Source: DATBFG01 sp036558645 (GTDB lineage Bacteria > Acidobacteriota > Terriglobia > Terriglobales > Acidobacteriaceae). Taken from it: a stretch of DNA of 64,000 nucleotides. Position numbers and translations under genes: made by a program. The notes under the pieces are model-generated. The model had not been told where the DNA came from, did no database searches, and saw only the letters and a list, made by a program, of their open reading frames with translations. Where the stretch lies: NCBI GenBank assembly GCA_036558645.1, contig DATBFG010000048.1:12537-76536 (forward strand), in the 5' to 3' direction. Below are positions 8,982-16,768 of the stretch, one piece after another. The stretch's first letter is position 1, and each line of letters starts with the position of its first letter.

Positions 8982-9932
8982 TCAACCCTTTTCAATCGTG
9001 TACGGTGGATCGAACTCGGGAACTCCGGCATGTCTCCCGGCAATCCAACGCAGGGAGTACACGGTTCTCGGATCTGTCACCCCTCCACTAAGTTTGTTGG
9101 CTAGAACCTCCAAGAGGGCATGGGCGCCAAAGTCTCGATAATAGTCGATATCGGGCTCAACAAGGACGCATTCAGTGTTGCCAATCGTGCGGACATCTCC
9201 CTCGTGGAAAGTCAACTGTAGGTTTGCCTCGCCGAACTGAATCTGCTTAAAGCTACTTGTCGCGCCGGGATGAAAAAACGCCGGCCCGATTTCTGGCGCA
9301 AATATGTTTTGCTGAGCTGCGATCCTTACCTGGTTGAGAAGAGCCTTGTCGGCGTAAGCAAAAAAACGATCCTGTGCGAGAGAATCTTCCCACTTGATCT
9401 CTTTTAGGTAGTCCAACGGTGTGCCGATCGGTAGGTGAATCTGCTCCATCGCGGTCGTCAAATTAAAAAAGCCTGCAAGACTTAGAGGCTTGTTGGACAT
9501 AACCTCTTCGTACCGCGCTTGACCGGCTTTTTTGGACACACCCCCACTAAGAAGGCCAAACACCTTAGGGCGCGTCTGCCTAAGAACCGACCACTCTGCA
9601 TTCGCAAAGTTAAATTGACAGGTCGTGGGTAGCAGCATCAGATCAACTGTAGCTAAGACCTTTGGGGAGACCTTTACTGGGGTAAAGCCCGCCTGGTGGT
9701 AGTCGTCCAGAGATACGATGACTGTGTAGTTATCGCCGAAATTGTCATAGAAAGGCAACCCAGTCGCGAATAGTGATGGTTTCACACTGAAATGCGTCGT
9801 AATCTGTTTCTGATTTCCGTCAATAACTCTGTAAAGCAAATCCTCTGTAGGCACAATTGGCTGACGAGTACCGTCGAAAACATTCACCATCATGTCCGCT
9901 GTGGCCGTTACGCCACTTGCCGGTGTGGCCAT
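8982..9932 (-). CDS. Hypothetical 316-aa protein paired with the GMC oxidoreductase
   Basis: I do not recognise the family. Residues about 8-110 look like a beta-sandwich or regulatory-like domain (MMVNVFDGTRQPI, DNYTVIVSLDDYHQAGF, VDLMLLPTTCQF). The rest contains helical and mixed segments, including QVRIAAQQNIFAPEIGPAFFHPG. No export signal is seen. The start is placed at ATG 9932 rather than the TTG four codons upstream because GGAGG sits five bases before that ATG. It is the first gene of a likely two-gene operon with the GMC giant, 87 bases apart, so a partner or maturation role is plausible. That is inference from position only. Confidence 0.65.
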   Translation of the reverse strand: MATPASGVTATADMMVNVFDGTRQPIVPTEDLLYRVIDGNQKQITTHFSVKPSLFATGLPFYDNFGDNYTVIVSLDDYHQAGFTPVKVSPKVLATVDLMLLPTTCQFNFANAEWSVLRQTRPKVFGLLSGGVSKKAGQARYEEVMSNKPLSLAGFFNLTTAMEQIHLPIGTPLDYLKEIKWEDSLAQDRFFAYADKALLNQVRIAAQQNIFAPEIGPAFFHPGATSSFKQIQFGEANLQLTFHEGDVRTIGNTECVLVEPDIDYYRDFGAHALLEVLANKLSGGVTDPRTVYSLRWIAGRHAGVPEFDPPYTIEKG

Positions 9933-10679
9933 ACATGCCTCCAATCCCTTCGTACACGCTGCGTTATATATGCAATCTGAATCATTGACTCCGAGCCAGG
10001 ACTCCTGAACGGTCTTGCCCGGTAAGGCTCATGTTCACCCGCATTCTTACCGATGCACATGACGAGCAGTTCCAAGCCTCAAGAAAGCCCATGTCTAGGC
10101 TTGTGAATTCCTCTCGGACGATTGTGATCCCACTTTGGCCGGGGCGTACACCGTGGGTAGAACTCAACCTTTGAAGGCCGATGTCGTTCTGGTGGACTCA
10201 TCAAAGACAGCTGCGACCAGAGTCTGCCATCGCGATCACTAGTAGTCAATTGTAAAACGGTCTCACGAATTGCTGAAACTCGCCAGCAGTCGCTTAGCGG
10301 CGGCGAGGGCAAAAATTGTAGGATTCAAGCAGTGCGCCAAACGATGTCGCTAAATGGTCGAAACTGCGGTTTCCTTCGGTGTCGGTCAGGCCCGTGGCTT
10401 AGCCTCACGCTTCCTCGTAGCCTGGAGACCAATTTTGCGCGTATTCCGCTAGCTAAGCTGGGCTTCTCCGGCAACACCGTGCTGATCTTTTGCTTAACCA
10501 AGACGTTCGAGGGCGATGTCGAGAGAGTATGGACCCAGCGAACCGACTTTTTCGAACGAATATGAAACTGGCTGACCAGCAACAGCTTCGATGAACGCGT
10601 CGTTGGTTGGGCAATGGCTTTTCCGCTTGCACCATCACACTCTGCCTAACTTAGGAGGCCATCCTGACTCTCAAGCTCT
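9933..10679. other. About 750 bases without a convincing gene
   Basis: Short open frames exist on both strands, but none has a recognisable domain, a good ribosome site or a sensible neighbour. Nothing clear is seen. It lies between the GMC operon promoter side and the first copy of the 46-bp direct repeat. Confidence 0.5.
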
Positions 10680-10725
10680 GAATCTGTGATCCGTTCGTGA
10701 TCCGTTAGCGTGAACTACCATGTAC
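10680..10725 (-). repeat. 46-bp direct repeat, left copy (part of the composite repeat)
   Basis: About 40 of 46 bases match 11752-11797. It contains an 11-base tandem, GTGATCCGTTC then GTGATCCGTTA. The stop and the last six codons of the hydrolase (VHGSSR) lie inside this copy, so the gene's end was set by the repeat. The right copy is fused to the tRNA-like scar at 11857. Confidence 0.7.
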
Positions 10726-11589
10726 GGATAAGAGGTTACCCTTAACGTGCTGATCTAGAAATGTGAAGACATCGTCTTCCCATGCAGGAATGTTTTCGTA
10801 CAGCAGGTTGTGACCATCGTCCGAGGTCAGACCTACTTTAGGATAGATTTTCAAAGAGTGCGGTTTGTGGAGGCGTTCGAGTTCTTCCGCCATAGAACGC
10901 CCGGCAGCCGTGCTGTAGTCGTTCTCTGCATGGATCAGCATTATCGGTGCATTCGTCTTGCGAACGGCAATAAGCAAACGGTCGCGCAGCTCAGCAGAGC
11001 GTTCCCAAGAACCAGCAGCGGCTGCGAAGGTGACCACGGCACGGATCGTGCTATCGTGCTCACTCGCGAGCAAAGTGAGCGATCCACCAAAGGAGTTGCC
11101 AGCGACAGCGATGCGGTGAATATCAATCCCCGGTACGGTTTTCAGGAATGCTAGTGCTGCCAATACATCATCGATCTGATCGGTGGTCATCAGCTTGAAC
11201 TGTAGGTGTAGGCGGGCATCTCTGCCTTTTTCTTTTTCCTCACGAAGAAGGACATCCTGCATGAAGGGGGCCCGATCAGCGGAAGGACCGTGGCCACGGC
11301 GAAACGGATAAAGAAACGCATAGCCATGCTTAATGAAAAAAGGCGCAAGGATGTCGGCTGACTCGGTGATTTGCATCCCTGCAGTAAGGTCGGCCTTCTC
11401 GCCACCCGAGCCATGACTGAACAATACGGCCGGGAAGGGGCCGGGCCCCGCTGGTTTCCAAAGGTACGCTTTGAGATGCAGCGTTCCGCTTGGAAACTCC
11501 ACCGTTTGGGGGATTATCTGGTCCTTAGTCTGGGCGAGAATCGCAACGGAAAGAAGCAGCAGCAGCGCGGGCAGATATTGGCTTTTCAT
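10705..11589 (-). CDS. Secreted alpha/beta hydrolase (dienelactone hydrolase / peptidase-like)
   Basis: The 294-residue protein begins with a signal peptide (MKSQYLPALLLLLSVAILAQ), so the start is placed at ATG 11589 rather than nine codons earlier. The oxyanion segment FSHGSGG, the nucleophile elbow GNSFGG, the acid in HAENDYS and the late histidine in SDDGHNL give a full catalytic triad of the alpha/beta-hydrolase fold. The substrate cannot be read; ester or peptide bonds outside the cytoplasm are likely. It stands alone on the minus strand. Two copies of a 46-bp repeat flank it about 1.07 kb apart, and its last codons come from one of them. This suggests it moved as, or was trimmed into, a cassette. 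Confidence 0.85.
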   Translation of the reverse strand: MKSQYLPALLLLLSVAILAQTKDQIIPQTVEFPSGTLHLKAYLWKPAGPGPFPAVLFSHGSGGEKADLTAGMQITESADILAPFFIKHGYAFLYPFRRGHGPSADRAPFMQDVLLREEKEKGRDARLHLQFKLMTTDQIDDVLAALAFLKTVPGIDIHRIAVAGNSFGGSLTLLASEHDSTIRAVVTFAAAAGSWERSAELRDRLLIAVRKTNAPIMLIHAENDYSTAAGRSMAEELERLHKPHSLKIYPKVGLTSDDGHNLLYENIPAWEDDVFTFLDQHVKGNLLSVHGSSR

Positions 11590-11751
11590 ATTTTCATCCA
11601 CGCGCAAAATATACAAGCAAACTTCCGTTCAGGAGACGTGGATACTAGGCCCTGAGTGAATCGACGATTACGCGCATTGACCGACGAAGAGTGCCAGATC
11701 GTCCCGCTCGGATGGGGTATCTAAAGATTGGGTCGCTGCCCTGTCACGGCG

Positions 11752-11884
11752 GAATCTGTGGTCCGTTCGTGATCCGTTAGCACTGCCTACCATGTACTGA
11801 GAGCGCGTTGCATTGCCAGCCGTGCTCTGCAAGTCCTTGCGTTTACGTTTGAACGCGGATTCGAGTCCTACCTGAGGAGCCATA
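11752..11884 (+). repeat. tRNA-3'-end-like scar, composite repeat copy 2 (att-like)
   Basis: The left end (11752-11797) repeats the 46-bp unit at 10680. The right end (11857-11883) is the tRNA-like GATTCGAGTCCTACCTGAGG plus AGCCAT, identical over 25 bases to 1010-1034. Read on the minus strand it gives MAPQVGLES, a familiar spurious start seen at integrase-associated repeats. Thus one unit of about 130 bases joins both repeat types. It marks a probable integration boundary. Confidence 0.6.
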
Positions 11885-11980
11885 TTTTCAGGCCGTTCAC
11901 TGGCTTGCTTATAACGGCATTTGCCGGTGCTGTTCTCTATCCCGCAACATCCAACCGTGTGCATACGAGTTTAGGGATCA

Positions 11981-12475
11981 TTAGCTAAGAGCCTTCCGCA
12001 GGTATCCCGCCACGTCGCCTACGAATCGATGTACCGACACCTCCGCGATGCGGTGTCCAACTATCGCGTTCATGGTTTTTCCCACAGCGCCTAAGGGAGG
12101 CTTATAAACGCCGGAGAAATCCAACTGGGTTTCGGTCGTAGTCAGGGGATACACGGAAAGCTCGCCCTTCATAAGAGGGAACAACCGTGGCATTTTTGCG
12201 GCTTTCCATTCCAGAGTTAGCTTCGTGGTGGGTACTGACCCGGAACGAGAAAGTTTTTCTTCGAAGCGCTTGACATCAATCTTGATGTCGGTCTTGACTC
12301 CGATTCCCGCAAAATCCACGCGCAGTTCCGCCGCTACCGATTCAGCCCGGGATGCGGCAGTCTTCGTCGCGGATTGGAATACGATGACGGCGTTCTGTTT
12401 CAAGGCATCGCGGACACGTACGTAAGGATGGTTCACATAGTCGTAGCAGCGAATCTTGCGCCCTTTGTCCTTCAA
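11981..12475 (-). CDS. SRPBCC-like hypothetical protein (164 aa)
   Basis: The order of strands and helices (YDYVNHPYVRVRDAL; then V..D..FEEKL; TKLTLEWKA; LSVYPLTTTETQLDFSGVYKPP; final amphipathic helix HRIAEVSVHRFVGDVAGYL) resembles small START/SRPBCC-like ligand-binding proteins. The segment SGVYKPPLGAVG before the long helix is typical. No ligand can be named. It begins with TTG at 12475, with GGAG about seven bases before; no in-frame ATG exists near the start. It is transcribed away from the succinate dehydrogenase operon. Confidence 0.6.
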   Translation of the reverse strand: MKDKGRKIRCYDYVNHPYVRVRDALKQNAVIVFQSATKTAASRAESVAAELRVDFAGIGVKTDIKIDVKRFEEKLSRSGSVPTTKLTLEWKAAKMPRLFPLMKGELSVYPLTTTETQLDFSGVYKPPLGAVGKTMNAIVGHRIAEVSVHRFVGDVAGYLRKALS

Positions 12476-12716
12476 TGTCGCTCCATCAAAATCACCATGC
12501 CATCGAACCCCGAAACTTTACCACAGCACCGCCATATCCAAGGCGTAGTAACTAATCTTCTGATTCGCGCCCAGCGTTCATTCACGGCTTATGAATTGTT
12601 GCGTGCGCTTCCAACACTGAAGGTGAGTTTGCTTGTATGATGTCTACCGCCTGCAAGGGCAGACGGGCAGCAGTTTGACCGCACCGCGACTGAAGTGCGC
12701 GAAGCGAGGAGGCCCG

Positions 12717-13493
12717 ATGTCTCACATTGACGTCCCACTGTCCCGCTCCGGGTTTGGACAAACGAAGCGCGCAGACCGCTGGTGGATACAGCCGCTGGCG
12801 GTGTTCCTCGGATTGTCTGCTTTCATTATTTATGCCACGTGGGCGGCCTTCCAGGGACAGCACTATCGCTTTGGACCTTATCTTTCGCCTTTTTATTCCC
12901 CGGAGTTATTTGGCCCGAATGAGGGCTGGTTTGGTTCCAGGCCAGAGTGGATGCCCGCGTGGGTAACAGCCGCGATGCTCATTCTTTGGGCGCCGGGTGG
13001 GTTTCGAGTGACTTGTTACTATTATCGCGGCGCATACTACAAAGCCTTTTGGGCCGACCCCCCTTCCTGCACCGTAGGCGAACCGCGAAAGAAATACCTC
13101 GGCGAGCGATCTTTTCCTCTGATCCTTCAAAACGTCCACCGCTATTTTCTTTACTTCGCCCTAGTGTTTCTGGTCATTCTGGCGCGCGACGCGTGGGACG
13201 CATTCTGGTTCGACGGGCAGTTCGGCGTCGGCCTCGGAACTCTCGTTCTGTTGTCGAATCTCGTGATGCTCAGTTGCTATACCTTCAGTTGCCACTCTCT
13301 TCGTCATCTGGTCGGTGGTTTTCGCGATCGTCTGGCCGGTGCTCCAGCACGAAGGCGAGTCTACGACTGTGTGAGTTGCCTGAACCGGCGCCACATGCTG
13401 TTTGCCTGGTGCAGTCTTTTCACCGTCGGATTTTCCGATCTTTATGTGCGGTTGTGCTCTATGGGAGTGTGGAGCGACTGGAGGATCTTTTAG
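12717..13493 (+). CDS. Succinate dehydrogenase / fumarate reductase membrane anchor
   Basis: A 258-residue protein with about five membrane segments (IQPLAVFLGLSAFIIYATWAAF, WVTAAMLILWAPGGF, YFLYFALVFLVILA, TLVLLSNLVMLSCYTF, MLFAWCSLFTVGF). Histidines in NVHRYFLYF and SCHSLRHLVGG could bind haem. Its identity as the anchor follows from this topology and from its overlap with the flavoprotein gene; the sequence is far from classical SdhC. The ATG at 12717 has GAGGAG just before it, so an upstream extension of 28 codons is rejected. The stop TAG shares one base with the next gene's GTG. Confidence 0.75.
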   Translation: MSHIDVPLSRSGFGQTKRADRWWIQPLAVFLGLSAFIIYATWAAFQGQHYRFGPYLSPFYSPELFGPNEGWFGSRPEWMPAWVTAAMLILWAPGGFRVTCYYYRGAYYKAFWADPPSCTVGEPRKKYLGERSFPLILQNVHRYFLYFALVFLVILARDAWDAFWFDGQFGVGLGTLVLLSNLVMLSCYTFSCHSLRHLVGGFRDRLAGAPARRRVYDCVSCLNRRHMLFAWCSLFTVGFSDLYVRLCSMGVWSDWRIF

Positions 13494-15304
13494 TGGCCGA
13501 ATACGTCACCCACGAACACGACGTTCTCATTATTGGGGCAGGGGGTGCTGGCCTGCGTGCTGCAGTCGAAGCTTCGGCAGCTGGAGTAAGAGTCGCTCTT
13601 ATTTCGAAATCTCTCCTAGGTAAAGCGCACACTGTCATGGCCGAAGGTGGGATCGCCGCGGCGATGGGGAACGTGGATGATCGGGACAATTGGCGCGTTC
13701 ACTTTGCCGATACGATGCGAGGCGGGCAGTATCTGAGTAACTGGCGAATGGCAGAAATCCATGCGAAGGAAGCACCAGCACGGGTGCGGGAATTGGAAGC
13801 ATGGGGTGCCCTTTTCGATCGCACAAGCGATGGCCGGATCCTGCAGCGCAATTTCGGAGGTCATCGCTATCCGCGGTTGGCGCATGTCGGGGATCGCACC
13901 GGGCTCGAGATGATCCGTACATTGCAAGATCACGGAATCCATCTTGGCCTCGACGTATTCATGGAACACACAATCGTCAGACTGCTCAAAGACGGCGAGC
14001 GCATCGCAGGTGCGTTTGGATACGATCGAGAGCGCGGACGATTTCACCTATTTCGTGCCAAGGCAGTTGTTCTAGCGACTGGAGGAATTGGAAGAGCATA
14101 CAAGATCACCAGTAACAGTTGGGAATACACGGCGGATGGGCATTCGCTCGCCTTTCATGCGGGCGCCGCATTGATGGACATGGAATTTGTGCAGTTCCAT
14201 CCGACCGGAATGATTTGGCCGCCAAGCGTGCGCGGCATCCTGGTCACGGAAGGAGTGCGCGGTGAGGGAGGAGTCCTCCGCAACAGAAACGGTGAGCGAT
14301 TCATGTTCAACGATATCCCTCCACTCTACGCGAACCAAACCGCCCATTCAGAGGAGGAGGGCTGGCGCTACACCCAGGGCGACAAGGAGGCCAAACGACC
14401 TCCCGAACTACTCACTCGCGACCACGTCGCCCGTTGTATCCGGCGCGAGGTGAGAGAAGGGCGCGGCAGCCCCCATGGTGGTGTTTTCCTCGACATCGCA
14501 TGGATCAAGGAAAAGCTTCCAAACGCTGCCGAACACATAAGGAAGAAGCTGCCCAGTATGTACCATCAGTTTAAGCAGCTTGCCGACATCGACATCACCC
14601 AGGAACCGATGGAAGTGGGACCGACAACACACTACATGATGGGAGGCATCCGAGTTGATGCCGATTCTCAAATGTCAGACGTCCCCGGATTGTTCGCAGC
14701 AGGAGAATGCGCCGCAGGGTTACACGGAGCCAACCGACTAGGTGGGAATTCTCTTTCCGATCTATTGGTTTTTGGTCAGCGCGCGGGAGAATACGCCGCG
14801 ACCTTCGCGAAAGAACATCCTTTCGGCATAGTCAACAATAATGAGCTCAAGTCAGCCGAAACTTGGGCTCTGCAGCCGTTTGAGCGGAAGAATTCTGATA
14901 ATCCGTATGCCGTACAACACGCCCTGCAAGAGGTGATGCAGGACCTGGTGGGGATCGTTCGCCAAGAGCAGGAGATGCTGCAAGCCCTCAATCGCATTCA
15001 GGAACTAAAGCTCGCAAGTGAGCGAGTCAGCGTTGACGGAAATCGTGAATACAACTCCGGCTGGCACACGGCACTCGACCTGTACCATCTCCTGACGGTT
15101 TCGGATATTGTGACTCGCGCTGCTCTCGAGCGGAAAGAAAGCCGCGGCGCCCACTTCCGCGACGACTTTCCGGAGAAGAATAAAGAGTTCGGCGTGTTCA
15201 ACATCGTCGTCCGAAAAGACGCGGACGGTGAAATGCAGTTCTCTCGTGAACCGATAGCACCCTTGAGACAGGACCTGCAGCAAATCATCGAGGAGATGAA
15301 GTAA
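13493..15304 (+). CDS. sdhA: Succinate dehydrogenase / fumarate reductase flavoprotein subunit
   Basis: A 603-residue flavoprotein that oxidises succinate to fumarate, or the reverse. The FAD site GAGGAGLRAA is near residue 15. MAEGGIAAAMGN, FHPTGM and HGANRLGGNSL mark the covalent-FAD family and the dicarboxylate site. The length is normal. The start is GTG 13493 with GGAGG at 13480-13484; the frame extends upstream but only as an overlap of the anchor gene. It overlaps the anchor gene by one base and the iron-sulfur gene by one base (TAATG), so the three are translationally coupled. Confidence 0.93.
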   Translation: MAEYVTHEHDVLIIGAGGAGLRAAVEASAAGVRVALISKSLLGKAHTVMAEGGIAAAMGNVDDRDNWRVHFADTMRGGQYLSNWRMAEIHAKEAPARVRELEAWGALFDRTSDGRILQRNFGGHRYPRLAHVGDRTGLEMIRTLQDHGIHLGLDVFMEHTIVRLLKDGERIAGAFGYDRERGRFHLFRAKAVVLATGGIGRAYKITSNSWEYTADGHSLAFHAGAALMDMEFVQFHPTGMIWPPSVRGILVTEGVRGEGGVLRNRNGERFMFNDIPPLYANQTAHSEEEGWRYTQGDKEAKRPPELLTRDHVARCIRREVREGRGSPHGGVFLDIAWIKEKLPNAAEHIRKKLPSMYHQFKQLADIDITQEPMEVGPTTHYMMGGIRVDADSQMSDVPGLFAAGECAAGLHGANRLGGNSLSDLLVFGQRAGEYAATFAKEHPFGIVNNNELKSAETWALQPFERKNSDNPYAVQHALQEVMQDLVGIVRQEQEMLQALNRIQELKLASERVSVDGNREYNSGWHTALDLYHLLTVSDIVTRAALERKESRGAHFRDDFPEKNKEFGVFNIVVRKDADGEMQFSREPIAPLRQDLQQIIEEMK

Positions 15305-16053
15305 TGGCGACGGCCACATTTCGAATCTGGCGCGGAGAGAAGGGCCAGGGACAATTTCGCGACTATACCGCCGAAGTTGCGAGCGGAATGGTAGTCCTCG
15401 ACGTCGTTCATCAGATCCAGGCGGAACAGGCCGGTGATCTTGCTGTTCGTTGGAACTGCAAAGCGGGAAAGTGTGGCTCCTGCTCGGCCGAAATTAACGG
15501 AATGCCGAAATTGATGTGCATGACGCGCCTGAACACGCTCCCGCTCGATAAGCCAGTTACCATCGAACCGATGAAGGCATTTCCGCAAATCAAGGATTTA
15601 GTCACCGACGTCTCCTGGAACTATCAGGTAAAAAAGCGCGTCCCAAAGTTCAAGCCGAGACCACCCGACGCTCAGGATGGCACGTGGCGTATCGATCAGG
15701 AGGACGTCGAGCGGGTGCAGGAATTTCGCAAGTGCATCGAGTGCTATCTTTGCCAGGACGTTTGCCACGTCTTGCGTGAGCATCACATGGAAGAACAGTT
15801 CATTGGTCCACGATTTCTCGTTCATGTGGCGGCTTTGGAAATGCACCCTTTGGATGCTGTCGATCGATTGCAAGATCTAAGAACGCAATTCGGTATCGGA
15901 CTGTGCAATATCACGAAGTGTTGCACGAAGGTCTGTCCGGAAGGTATTACGATTACCGACAACGCCATCATTCCCCTCAAGGAACGGGTTGTCGATCGCT
16001 TCTTCGATCCGCTGGGGAAATTGTTTCGCGTTTTCGCTGCCAGGAAACCTTAG
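15304..16053 (+). CDS. sdhB: Succinate dehydrogenase / fumarate reductase iron-sulfur subunit
   Basis: A 249-residue electron-transfer subunit that passes electrons from flavin to the membrane quinone site. Residues near 55-75 (CKAGKCGSCSAEING, later LMC) bind a [2Fe-2S] cluster. CIECYLCQDVC and CNITKCCTKVCPEG bind the two cubane-type clusters. The start ATG overlaps the stop of the flavoprotein gene. The order anchor-flavoprotein-iron-sulfur and the subunit lengths resemble the non-classical SDH of soil Acidobacteria and Actinobacteria (recalled). Confidence 0.93.
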   Translation: MATATFRIWRGEKGQGQFRDYTAEVASGMVVLDVVHQIQAEQAGDLAVRWNCKAGKCGSCSAEINGMPKLMCMTRLNTLPLDKPVTIEPMKAFPQIKDLVTDVSWNYQVKKRVPKFKPRPPDAQDGTWRIDQEDVERVQEFRKCIECYLCQDVCHVLREHHMEEQFIGPRFLVHVAALEMHPLDAVDRLQDLRTQFGIGLCNITKCCTKVCPEGITITDNAIIPLKERVVDRFFDPLGKLFRVFAARKP

Positions 16054-16062
16054 GAGATCCTT

Positions 16063-16593
16063 ATGCATTTCGAGCTGAAATCCATTTCCGTGCAGAGCAT
16101 CCCCGAAGCGCTCGCGAAAGTGGAGCGCTACCGGTTGTTGAATGAACCAACCCTTGCCGAGAGCATCTGCCTCGACATACTGGCCATCGTGCCTGACCAC
16201 CAGCAAGCGCTCATCTCACTCCTCCTCGCACGTACAGACCAATTTCACATGGCCGTCCCGGCAAAGGCGGCTCAGGAGGTTCTAGCCAAAATTACCGGCG
16301 AATACGAACAAGCCTATTACGCTGGCCTGATCTGGGAGCGTGTGGGACATACTCGGATTCGCGAGGGCGGCACGGGAGGCGGTGCCTCCGCATATCACGC
16401 TCTACAGGAAGCAATGGCACATTACGAGAGAGCCATCGATTTCGCTTCTCCCGGAAACGACGATGCCATCCTACGATGGAATACCTGTGCACGTGTGATC
16501 ATGCAGAGCCCGGACGTTCGTCCATTGCCCGACGAAGACCTTGCTCAGGCATGGGTGAGAGACGAGGCCGGCTCGAAGATCGCCGACGCCTAG
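16063..16593 (+). CDS. TPR-like hypothetical protein, last gene of the SDH operon
   Basis: The 176-residue protein is almost all helix with loose tetratricopeptide spacing (AKVERYRLLNEPTLAESI, then DHQQALISLLLARTDQF, EYEQAYYAGLIWERVG, ALQEAMAHYERAIDFA). No catalytic motif is seen. It starts nine bases after the iron-sulfur gene with AGGAG six bases upstream of ATG, so it is surely co-transcribed. A role as an assembly or scaffold factor for the enzyme is possible but is inference. A short intergenic stretch (16594-16768) follows, with a small CCTAATTAGG palindrome but no clear terminator. Confidence 0.75.
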   Translation: MHFELKSISVQSIPEALAKVERYRLLNEPTLAESICLDILAIVPDHQQALISLLLARTDQFHMAVPAKAAQEVLAKITGEYEQAYYAGLIWERVGHTRIREGGTGGGASAYHALQEAMAHYERAIDFASPGNDDAILRWNTCARVIMQSPDVRPLPDEDLAQAWVRDEAGSKIADA

Positions 16594-16768
16594 CAACCAA
16601 GCCCAGTCAGTCGCCTAATTAGGCTTGTCGCTCCTAATTAATAAGACTCGGCGAGTTTCAACGATCAGCCGATCTACCGCTAGGGATGCTGTCCTCAGGA
16701 TGCCGCGATACAAAGGTCCGCTTTCCTCTTGTAGGCCGCGGTGAACCTCCAAGCTGTTCTTAGGAGAA

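Noticed and set aside
10325..10582. 85-codon frame on the minus strand
   Set aside because: No recognisable domain; composition is that of random frame.
11668..11964. 98-codon frame beginning near MHTVGCCGIENST, including MAPQVGLES
   Set aside because: It reads across the composite repeat and tRNA-like scar; such MAPQVGLE starts are familiar spurious products at integrase-linked repeats.
12947..13492. Long upstream extension of the SDH flavoprotein frame
   Set aside because: It overlaps the anchor gene out of frame; the GTG at 13493 has a strong ribosome site and begins the real homology.
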